The notes under the pieces are model-generated. The model was not told the DNA's origin, searched no databases, and worked only from the letters and a program-made list of their open reading frames with translations. A stretch of DNA of 14,463 bases, taken from contig DAIOGO010000067.1 in NCBI GenBank assembly GCA_036745195.1, forward strand, positions 1 to 14,463, in the 5' to 3' direction. Both the position numbers and the translations under genes were made by a program. Shown here one piece after another: positions 1 through 5,747 of the stretch; within the stretch, counting starts at the first letter, position 1; each line of letters starts with the position of its first letter. This stretch comes from JBFHRE01 sp036745195 (lineage in GTDB: Bacteria > Actinomycetota > Acidimicrobiia > Spongiisociales > ZC4RG35).

Positions 1-279
<279 letters not shown>

Positions 280-292
280 TGGTTCCCGCTGC

Positions 293-329
293 CATCATGA
301 CAACACTTTCGGTATGATGACGACATCAT
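293..329 (+). promoter_or_regulatory. Probable vapBC promoter and autoregulatory operator
   Basis: Three CATCAT half-sites cluster just before vapB: 293-298 (forward), 314-319 (reverse, ATGATG) and 324-329 (forward). The last two form a perfect 6-bp inverted repeat around ACGA that overlaps the ATG at 328. TATGAT at 313-318 is a good -10 hexamer lying inside the operator; no convincing -35 is seen. No Shine-Dalgarno precedes the ATG, so a near-leaderless message is possible. Ribbon-helix-helix antitoxins commonly repress their own operon by binding such repeats; the assignment to this protein is inferred from position. Confidence 0.5.
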
Positions 330-570
330 GTTGCGAACCCAGATCCAACTGACCGATGACCAGATGAGACGCCTCAAAACCCAGGCTCGCCGCGAAGGTG
401 TTTCGGTGGCGGCCTTGATCCGGCGCGGCATCGACCAGGTGTTGGAGCCGGATGGACGGGACCGCAAGATCCAGCGTGCCCTCAGGGCGGTCGGCCGCTA
501 TCGCCACGACCCGGCGACTGATGTATCGGCCCGGCATGACGATTATCTGGTGGGGGCCTTCGAGGCGTGA
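328..570 (+). CDS. VapB-type ribbon-helix-helix antitoxin
   Basis: 80 residues. The N-terminus (LRTQIQLTDDQMRRLKTQAR, then a helix with VSVAALIRRGIDQVL) has the beta strand-helix-helix pattern of the MetJ/Arc/CopG ribbon-helix-helix fold, in which paired strands enter the DNA major groove. The charged C-terminal half (residues about 45-80) would be the toxin-wrapping tail that blocks the nuclease site. Its stop overlaps the GTG start of the PIN toxin by 4 nt, the standard antitoxin-toxin arrangement. The start at 328 gives the full first strand and lies on the operator. Size and layout fit a type II VapB antitoxin. It sits inside the hut cluster, which is unusual. Confidence 0.8.
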   Translation: MLRTQIQLTDDQMRRLKTQARREGVSVAALIRRGIDQVLEPDGRDRKIQRALRAVGRYRHDPATDVSARHDDYLVGAFEA

Positions 571-956
571 TCCTCGTCGACACCTCCGCCTGGTTCGCCT
601 TGATGTCACGAACCGACCAGAACCACGAAAGTGCCCGAACGACCCTGGAGCGACACCTCGACGATGACCTGTTGACGCACAATTACGTGATCGTCGAAAC
701 GCTCGCTTTGGTCCGCAGCCGGCTCGGTTGGCAGGCATCGGTCGATTTCGAGGATGATCTTCTGCCCATCGCCAAGGTGGATTGGATCGACGAATCGACC
801 CATCGGGTGGCCTATGCGGCGTACTCCGCCGGGGAGAGACGAGGTGTCTCGCTCGTTGATTTCGTTTCCTTCGAGGTCGCCCGACGGTGGGCGGTCGAGG
901 CGGTGTTCACCTACGACGGCGACTTCGAGCGGGCTGGATACAGGATCGTCGGGTGA
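567..956 (+). CDS. vapC: VapC-type PIN-domain ribonuclease toxin
   Basis: 129 residues, a normal VapC length. It starts at GTG 567 inside the antitoxin stop (GTGA). The PIN acidic residues are present: Asp5 in ILVDTSAWF, Glu44 in VIVETLAL, Asp98 in GVSLVDFVSF and Asp117/119 in FTYDGDFERAG; they bind Mg2+/Mn2+ in the family. VapC toxins cleave specific RNAs, often tRNAs or rRNA, when released from the antitoxin. The site appears intact, so the toxin is probably functional. Its TGA (954-956) overlaps the GTG of the deformylase-family gene by 4 nt, so toxin translation may be coupled to a metabolic gene. The cognate target cannot be told from sequence. Confidence 0.85.
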   Translation: MILVDTSAWFALMSRTDQNHESARTTLERHLDDDLLTHNYVIVETLALVRSRLGWQASVDFEDDLLPIAKVDWIDESTHRVAYAAYSAGERRGVSLVDFVSFEVARRWAVEAVFTYDGDFERAGYRIVG

Positions 957-1522
957 GCGTCCTCCCCATCACCCCCATCGGCCACCCGATCCTCCGCACT
1001 CCGACCACGCCGGTCCCGGTCGAGCTGATCGGGTCGGAAGAGATCCAGCGCCTGATCGACGACATGATCGACACGATGCGTGAGGCGGCGGGGGCTGGGA
1101 TCGCCGCCAACCAGGTCTACGCCCCCTGGCAGATCACCACGATCGAAGTCACCTCCAACCGCCGCTACCCGTACAAACCACCGATCCCGCTCACGATCTG
1201 CATCAACCCGACCTGGCGGGCGCTTGACGACGAGATGGTGGTCATCAACGAGGGCTGTCTCTCGGTTCCGCTTCGAGGCGACCTCCAGCGGCATGTCAAC
1301 ATCGAGGTGTCCTACTTCGATCGCGCCGGGGTGGAGCAGGTCCAGGTCAAGCGCGGTCTCACTGCCGGGACGTTCCAGCACGAGATCGACCACCTCGATG
1401 GGACGTTGATCGTCGACCGGATCGACCCCCGGACACTGGCCACATGGGAGCAGTTCGAAACCCACCAGCGGGAGGCTTTCGTGGAACGCATCACCGCCTT
1501 CGTCGAGCGGGTCGGCTCGTGA
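953..1522 (+). CDS. Peptide deformylase-family metallohydrolase in hut operon
   Basis: 189 residues from GTG 953, which overlaps the vapC stop; the open frame extends upstream but runs inside vapC. All three deformylase motifs are present: GAGIAANQ (47-54, family GxGxAAxQ), EGCLS (100-104) and QHEIDH (142-147). Metal ligands are predicted as Cys102, His143 and His147, with Glu144 as catalytic base. The family hydrolyses N-formyl groups, classically from N-formylmethionine of new proteins. A segment rich in Arg, Tyr and Pro (about 70-80) before CINPTW is longer than in minimal housekeeping enzymes. Its stop overlaps the hutF start by 4 nt. The family is certain. The physiological substrate is not: it may be a second Def, or, by context, a deformylase for N-formylglutamate made by HutF. 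Confidence 0.9.
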   Translation: MSVLPITPIGHPILRTPTTPVPVELIGSEEIQRLIDDMIDTMREAAGAGIAANQVYAPWQITTIEVTSNRRYPYKPPIPLTICINPTWRALDDEMVVINEGCLSVPLRGDLQRHVNIEVSYFDRAGVEQVQVKRGLTAGTFQHEIDHLDGTLIVDRIDPRTLATWEQFETHQREAFVERITAFVERVGS

Positions 1523-2781
1523 TCGACTGGTGGTGCGAACAGGCCTGGCTGGGGGGGGACGCCGCCGTCGACGCGGTGCTGATCCGAACCGACGACGGGG
1601 TGATCAGGGCGGTCGAGGCCGGGGCCACCGAGCCGATCGGTGCCCGCCGGCTGAACGGCGTGACCTTTCCCGGGTTCGCCAACGGTCACAGTCACGCCTT
1701 CCACCGCCTGCTGCGCGGGACCACCCACACCAGTGGAGGATCCTTCTGGACCTGGCGCGAGCAGATGTACCAGGCGGCCACAACCCTCGATCCGGACGGC
1801 TATCACGAACTGGCGGTGACGGTGTATCGCGAGATGCTGGCGGCCGGATACACCGTGGTGGGGGAGTTCCACTACCTCCACAACGACCCGTCCGGAGCGG
1901 CCTACGCCGACCCCAACGCCATGGGTCAGGCCCTGCTGGAGGCGGCCAGGGTGGCCGGGATCAGGATCACCCTGCTCGACACCCTCTACCTCCACGGCGG
2001 CCTCGACGGCGGCTACCTTCCGCTCGAACCGGTGCAGCACCGCTTCTCGGACGGAAGCGCGGAGTCGTGGGCGGAACGGGTGATGGAACTGGCGCCGGGG
2101 ACCGGCGCAAGGGTCGGGGCCGCCATCCATTCCGTGCGGGCGGTCGACCCGCGTTCGGCAGGTATCGCCGCCAAGCTGGCCGCCGCCAACCGGATGCCGC
2201 TCCACGCTCATGTCTCCGAGCAACCGGCCGAGAACGCCGCCTGTATCGATGTCTATGGCGCCACCCCCACCCAGCTCCTCGCCGGAGCCGGGGTCATCGG
2301 GGATCGGTTCACGGCCGTCCACGCCACCCACCTGACCGGCGGGGACATCGAACTCCTCGCCGGCGGCTTCGCCTGTTTCTGTCCCACCACCGAGCGCGAC
2401 CTGGCCGACGGGATCGGTCCGTCGCCAGAGCTGGCAGCGGCTGGGGCCCGACTCACGATCGGGAGCGATTCCCAGGCGGTGATCGATCCGCTCGAAGAGA
2501 TGCGGGCGATCGAGCATCACCAGCGGCTCGGCACCCTGCGCCGGGGCAACCACACGGTGGGTGACCTGCTGGTGGCCGGGACGGCCGACGGGTATCGCAG
2601 CCTGGGTTGGCCCGAGGGTGGACGACTGGAAGCCGGCGCCCTCGCCGACTTCGTGACGATCGACTTCGGCTCGCCCCGACTGGCGGGGATCGCGCCGGAG
2701 CACCGGGCGGCGGCGGCGGTGTTCTCCGCATCCGCCGCCGACATCACCTCGGTGGTGGTCGCCGGTCGGACCGTGTCCTGA
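1519..2781 (+). CDS. hutF: Formimidoylglutamate deiminase
   Basis: 420 residues from GTG 1519, chosen because it overlaps the previous stop (GTGA) and gives a full-length amidohydrolase. It converts N-formimidoyl-L-glutamate to N-formyl-L-glutamate plus ammonia, using a mononuclear metal (Zn2+ in studied members). Metal ligands are His57 and His59 (GHSHAFHR), His231 in HAHVSEQ and Asp317 in GSDSQ; Glu234 and His268 fit the usual catalytic pair. Arg80 in FWTWRE and Arg207 in HSVRAVDP match substrate-carboxylate contacts of the HutF family. HVSEQ and IGSDSQ...EEMR separate HutF from other cytosine-deaminase-like amidohydrolases. Having HutF implies the five-step histidine pathway that ends with an N-formylglutamate deformylase. 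Confidence 0.93.
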   Translation: MIDWWCEQAWLGGDAAVDAVLIRTDDGVIRAVEAGATEPIGARRLNGVTFPGFANGHSHAFHRLLRGTTHTSGGSFWTWREQMYQAATTLDPDGYHELAVTVYREMLAAGYTVVGEFHYLHNDPSGAAYADPNAMGQALLEAARVAGIRITLLDTLYLHGGLDGGYLPLEPVQHRFSDGSAESWAERVMELAPGTGARVGAAIHSVRAVDPRSAGIAAKLAAANRMPLHAHVSEQPAENAACIDVYGATPTQLLAGAGVIGDRFTAVHATHLTGGDIELLAGGFACFCPTTERDLADGIGPSPELAAAGARLTIGSDSQAVIDPLEEMRAIEHHQRLGTLRRGNHTVGDLLVAGTADGYRSLGWPEGGRLEAGALADFVTIDFGSPRLAGIAPEHRAAAAVFSASAADITSVVVAGRTVS

Positions 2782-2786
2782 CCACT

Positions 2787-2810
2787 TCTCAGCCCCCTCT
2801 CAGGTAATAC
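2787..2810 (+). promoter_or_regulatory. Direct-repeat activator site and -10 box before SHOCT gene
   Basis: TCTCAG occurs at 2787-2792 and again at 2798-2803, an exact 11-bp period (one helical turn), followed one base later by TAATAC at 2805-2810, a plausible -10. No -35 hexamer is seen; the repeats occupy its place. Tandem sites with 11-bp spacing just upstream of -10 are typical of OmpR/PhoP-class response regulators acting as activators. The predicted transcript would have a leader of about 50 nt. The regulator is unknown and no two-component gene is in the window. Confidence 0.4.
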
Positions 2811-2869
2811 CCAGACACCCTTCACCTCCCGGCGAGATGCTGGTCGGCAGCAGACCAAAGGAGGAAGAC

Positions 2870-3181
2870 ATGTGGTTGTTCGATCGCCGTGGCCCGGGCA
2901 CTGGAATGGGGCCAGACTTCATCGACAGGGGTTTCGGGTTCCACCCTGTGTGGGGAGCTCTCTCGGTCCTCGTCCTCGCCTCGCTGGTGGGCCTGGCCGT
3001 CTGGCTGATCATGCGGGGACGCTCCGCCTCCACCTCCGACCCGCTCCGTCAGGCAGCCGCCCGCTATGCGGCAGGGAAGATCGACCTCGCCGAGTTTCAG
3101 CGAATCGAGCGCACACTGGCGGCAACCACTCCTCCCCCCAACGTCCAACCGGACACTCCACCGGCGCCCGGAACCGCCTGA
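2870..3181 (+). CDS. Small membrane protein with SHOCT domain
   Basis: 103 residues. The ATG at 2870 is fixed by a strong ribosome-binding site, AAGGAGGA at 2858-2865, the best in the window; upstream in-frame starts lack one. Layout: a short Gly/Pro-rich N-terminus, one transmembrane helix (about 27-48, VWGALSVLVLASLVGLAVWL), then a C-terminal SHOCT motif (about 58-82, DPLRQAAARYAAGKIDLAEFQRI) and a Pro/Thr tail. SHOCT is a short oligomerisation motif of unknown detailed function, common at the C-terminus of small membrane proteins. It lies between hutF and hutI on the same strand but seems to have its own promoter, so a role in histidine use is not implied. Confidence 0.8.
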   Translation: MWLFDRRGPGTGMGPDFIDRGFGFHPVWGALSVLVLASLVGLAVWLIMRGRSASTSDPLRQAAARYAAGKIDLAEFQRIERTLAATTPPPNVQPDTPPAPGTA

Positions 3182-3205
3182 CCGGCGCGCCCTGAATGGC
3201 GGCCG

Positions 3206-3217
3206 TAGGCTGGTCGA
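3206..3217 (+). promoter_or_regulatory. Leaderless promoter of hutI (-10 TAGGCT)
   Basis: TAGGCT at 3206-3211 matches the actinobacterial -10 pattern TANNNT and is followed by exactly six bases and the ATG at 3218, placing the predicted transcript start on the A of the ATG. No Shine-Dalgarno is present. No good -35 is visible. The identical hexamer and spacing occur before the gene at 4521. Confidence 0.5.
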
Positions 3218-4420
3218 ATGGCCCTCTCCTCCACCATCGACCACATCGGCCTGCTGGTGACCAACAACCAGGCGCTCGGCGACGGGCGCCTGGGGTTGGT
3301 CCGCCACGCCGCCGTCGTGATCGAAGAAGGAGTGGTCACCGCCATCGAACCTGCGGGGACCGTCCAGGCCGACGAGGTCATCGATGCCGGAGGCCGTTGT
3401 GTCATACCCGGCTTCGTCGACTCGCACACTCACCTCGTGTTCGCCGGGGATCGGTCCGCAGAGTTCGCCGCCCGGATGGCGGGCACGCCCTACGACGGAG
3501 GGGGGATCCGGGTCACCACCGAGGCCACCCGCCAGGCCGGGTTCGACGAACTCGGAGCCTCACTCGCCGCCCGCATCGCCGAGGCACGTCGGGCCGGCAT
3601 CACCACCCTCGAGATCAAGTCGGGGTACGGGCTCGATGTCGAAACCGAGATCCGGCTGCTGGAGGTGGCCGGTCTCTACACGGAGGAGGTCACCTTTCTG
3701 GGGGCGCACCTCACCCCCGCCGAGTTCTCCGAAAGGAGCGACGAGTACCTCGATCTCGTCTGCGGACCGATGCTGGAGGCAGCTGCACCTCTCGCCCGCT
3801 GGATCGACGTGTTCTGTGAGACCGGGGCCTTCGACGAGGCCCAGAGCCGGAGAGTGCTGGAGGCGGGCCGGGTGAAGGGGCTGGGACTTCGGGTCCACGG
3901 CAACCAACTGGGGGAAGGACCCGGGGTGAGACTCGCCGTCGAGATGGGGGCGGCCTCGGTCGACCACTGCACCTACCTGGCGGCAGCCGACATCGAGGCA
4001 CTGGCCGGGTCGGACACGGTGGCGACCTGTCTTCCCATCACCGACTTCTCCACCCGCCAGTCCTACCCGCCCGGGCGGGCGCTGATCGACGCCGGGGCGA
4101 CGGTGGCGCTCGCCACCAACTGCAACCCTGGGTCGAGCTACTCGACCTCGATGAGCCTGGCCATCGCCCTGGCGGTTCGCGAAATGCATCTCACCATCGA
4201 GGAGGCGGTTTGGGCAGCCACCGCAGGTGGCGCCGCCGCCCTGCGCCGGACCGATGTCGGACGGCTGAGTCCGGGCTCGCGGGCGGACGCCGTGATCCTC
4301 GACGCCCCCAGCTACACCCATCTCGCCTACCGCCCCGGGGTGCCGCTGGTGTGGGAGACGATTCGAGTGGGAGAACGAACGCTGAAAGGCAAACGACCAA
4401 CGATGAACGATGAACGATGA
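3218..4420 (+). CDS. hutI: Imidazolonepropionase
   Basis: 400 residues. It hydrolyses 4-imidazolone-5-propanoate to N-formimidoyl-L-glutamate, the third step of histidine degradation, feeding HutF. Amidohydrolase signatures: His70 and His72 (VDSHTHLVFAGDR, metal), His227 in RVHGNQLGEG, His250 in SVDHCTYL, and the C-terminal NCNPGSSYS loop. IKSGYGLD (133-140) and the AYRPGVPLV stretch are typical of the family. Oddity: the position usually occupied by a metal-binding Asp (TDxNPG) is Asn301 here (codon AAC). The last residues, after GERTLKG, are encoded by a 7-bp tandem repeat and are probably not ancestral. The ATG at 3218 lies 6 nt after a -10-like TAGGCT and has no ribosome-binding site, suggesting a leaderless message. 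Confidence 0.93.
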   Translation: MALSSTIDHIGLLVTNNQALGDGRLGLVRHAAVVIEEGVVTAIEPAGTVQADEVIDAGGRCVIPGFVDSHTHLVFAGDRSAEFAARMAGTPYDGGGIRVTTEATRQAGFDELGASLAARIAEARRAGITTLEIKSGYGLDVETEIRLLEVAGLYTEEVTFLGAHLTPAEFSERSDEYLDLVCGPMLEAAAPLARWIDVFCETGAFDEAQSRRVLEAGRVKGLGLRVHGNQLGEGPGVRLAVEMGAASVDHCTYLAAADIEALAGSDTVATCLPITDFSTRQSYPPGRALIDAGATVALATNCNPGSSYSTSMSLAIALAVREMHLTIEEAVWAATAGGAAALRRTDVGRLSPGSRADAVILDAPSYTHLAYRPGVPLVWETIRVGERTLKGKRPTMNDER

Positions 4421-4426
4421 ACGATG
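4399..4426 (+). repeat. Heptanucleotide tandem repeat, AACGATG x4
   Basis: Four perfect copies of AACGATG run from 4399 to 4426, followed by degenerate continuation (AATGAAGAACGAAG). The hutI stop TGA (4418-4420) is formed across the third and fourth units. Because 7 is not a multiple of 3, gain or loss of a unit would change the frame and the last residues of HutI. Read in other frames and on the other strand the array is open, which produces spurious long open frames here. Confidence 0.9.
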
Positions 4427-4508
4427 AATGAAGAACGAAGAGTGTCGTCGGTCGCCTGGATGTGTTGGCGGGTTTGGATAATCCCGGGTGGGGGTGAGCG
4501 AGCCGGAA

Positions 4509-4520
4509 TAGGCTCCGAGG
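4509..4520 (+). promoter_or_regulatory. Leaderless promoter (-10 TAGGCT) of the aaRS-like gene
   Basis: TAGGCT at 4509-4514, six bases, then ATG at 4521: the same hexamer and spacing as for hutI. GAGG touches the ATG directly, too close to serve as a normal Shine-Dalgarno. No -35 hexamer is evident. A second -10-like GATAAT at 4477-4482 would give a short leader and is the alternative. Confidence 0.45.
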
Positions 4521-5447
4521 ATGTGGCGGCAGGAGTTGGTCGACAAGGTCGAGCGCAGGCACTCCATCCCGGGGATCTCCGCCGTGCTCGGGGAGAAGTT
4601 GAAGGGAACCGAACTGGTGACGTTGCTGCTCGACGTCACCCGCCGGAGGGCGGCGGCGGTGACTCCGGCGGATCTCATCGCCCAGCACCAGACGGACCGA
4701 TTCGTGGCGCCAGGGCAGGTCGATTTCGACCGGCTTCGGCGGGCGGAGGATCTCTCGCTGGCAGCCCTGCCCGATTCGTACCAGCGCCTCGTGCTCGCCC
4801 CCCTCGTCCCTCTCGGTACCCATTCGGCGGTCGGCACCACCGACCAGTACCGGGTGGTGAGCACGATCCGCGGCTCCGAAGTGGCAGCCGATCCGACCAA
4901 CGGGATGGCGCTGGAAGCAGCCGTTCGCAGGCGGGAGCTGCTGGCGGCCGACAGCCGGGCGCCGGACGAGATCCGGCTGGCGACGGTGCAGAGAATCACT
5001 CGTGCCCAGTACTTCGGTGGACCTCGTCAATTTGCCCACTTCTCGGTGATGGGGTTCGTCGTCGCAGGACGCGACACCGGCAATCGGGCGTTCGAGATCT
5101 CGGCGGCGACTGAACTGTGCGCGATCAGTGTCACTGCGCTCGAGGCCGCCGGGCTGTCCGATCTCCGATTGGAGGTCACTGACCTGCGCAGCGGCGGCCG
5201 GATCCTCGAGTCGATCCGGTCCGGCTTCTCGGATCGAGCGCAGGTGGTTGCCGCTCCCGACCGACTGAGCGCCGGCTACTACTACACCGGTCTGGCCGTG
5301 AAGGCCCTCGCCCGGGTGGGCGACGAGTGGTGGGATCTGGCCGACGGGGGAACCGTGGATTGGACCCAGCATCTGGTGGGCAGTCGCAAGGAACGCCTCA
5401 TGATCGGTGGTATCGGCTTGGACCGGTTGTCCCTTGTGCTTGGCTAG
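4521..5447 (+). CDS. Class II aminoacyl-tRNA-synthetase-like protein, unknown role
   Basis: 308 residues; I do not recognise a named family. The layout resembles a class II synthetase catalytic core without tRNA-binding domains. A strand-loop-strand with Arg117 and Glu120 (YRVVSTIRGSEVAADPTN, about 110-127) looks like motif 2. A helix-strand unit around 197-221 (ELCAISVTALEAAGLSDLRLE) recalls the core of HisRS/HisZ. The C-terminus GGIGLDRLSLVLG (296-308) resembles motif 3 with Arg302. There is no anticodon-binding domain. HisZ, the HisRS-like regulator of the first histidine-synthesis enzyme, shows that such paralogues can be allosteric amino-acid sensors. Position directly after hutI makes a histidine-related role conceivable but unproven. 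It is convergent with the aromatic locus and seems to have its own promoter. Confidence 0.45.
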   Translation: MWRQELVDKVERRHSIPGISAVLGEKLKGTELVTLLLDVTRRRAAAVTPADLIAQHQTDRFVAPGQVDFDRLRRAEDLSLAALPDSYQRLVLAPLVPLGTHSAVGTTDQYRVVSTIRGSEVAADPTNGMALEAAVRRRELLAADSRAPDEIRLATVQRITRAQYFGGPRQFAHFSVMGFVVAGRDTGNRAFEISAATELCAISVTALEAAGLSDLRLEVTDLRSGGRILESIRSGFSDRAQVVAAPDRLSAGYYYTGLAVKALARVGDEWWDLADGGTVDWTQHLVGSRKERLMIGGIGLDRLSLVLG

Positions 5448-5457
5448 CGGAACCTTT

Positions 5458-5471
5458 GGTTGACATCAACC
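5458..5471. terminator. Possible small bidirectional hairpin between convergent genes
   Basis: GGTTGA and TCAACC (5458-5463 and 5466-5471) form a short perfect inverted repeat in the 18-bp gap between the convergent stops (5447 and 5466). The stem is only 5-6 bp and no clear T-run follows on either strand, so function as a terminator is doubtful. Confidence 0.25.
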
Positions 5472-5747
5472 GATGGTGAGGGACTCGTTCATGCGGTGGG
5501 CGTAGAAGTCGAACCACTTCTGGGATGATCCGCTCGACTTGAAGGTGCGGTCCGAGTCGATGAGGAGATAGACCAACTCGCTCACCGTGACACCGGGGTT
5601 GCCGGTGATGCGGCGCACGGCTTCGACGATGTGGTCGGCGTACCACAGCGGCCATTCCGGATCGTCGCCGTCGGTGGCGATGAACGCCTGGTGATGGGCC
5701 GGTCCGGACTTGGCCAGCACCGCCGCCAGTTCGGCTTCACTCCCCAC
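5466..5747 (-). CDS. Uncharacterised 93-residue protein coupled to DAHP synthase
   Basis: 93 residues from GTG 5747, supported by an AGGAGG ribosome-binding site (5754-5759 on the complementary strand, 6-nt spacing). It overlaps the end of the DAHP synthase gene by 11 bases, so the two are co-transcribed and probably translationally coupled. No signal peptide or membrane segment. Notable features: an N-terminal helix, an acidic-aromatic stretch TDGDDPEWPLWYADHI (about 25-40), and a polar C-terminus rich in Ser, Phe and Trp. The composition suggests a soluble helical protein. I recognise no catalytic motif. Similar short proteins with a DGDDP-WP-WYAD signature may exist in related bacteria, but this is memory, not a search. 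A role linked to the aromatic pathway is only suggested by context. Confidence 0.7.
   Translation of the reverse strand: MGSEAELAAVLAKSGPAHHQAFIATDGDDPEWPLWYADHIVEAVRRITGNPGVTVSELVYLLIDSDRTFKSSGSSQKWFDFYAHRMNESLTIG

Noticed and set aside
887..952. Upstream extension of the deformylase-family gene
   Set aside because: The extension lies fully within vapC and has no family similarity; GTG 953 with the GTGA overlap gives the normal N-terminus.
1444..1518. Upstream extension of hutF
   Set aside because: It lies within the preceding gene; GTG 1519 gives an amidohydrolase of normal length.
1312..2703. Long minus-strand open frame opposite hutF and the deformylase gene
   Set aside because: Arg/Gly/His/Pro-rich translation without motifs, exactly antisense to two clear genes; a usual effect of GC-rich third codon positions.
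4477..4482. GATAAT as the main promoter of the aaRS-like gene
   Set aside because: No -35 partner, and TAGGCT at 4509 with the same spacing as hutI is a better explanation; kept as an alternative only.
3560..4999. Long minus-strand frame across hutI, the tandem repeat and the aaRS-like gene
   Set aside because: Composition is antisense-like, and its middle part (HSSFIVHRSSF-type) is just the heptanucleotide repeat read backwards.
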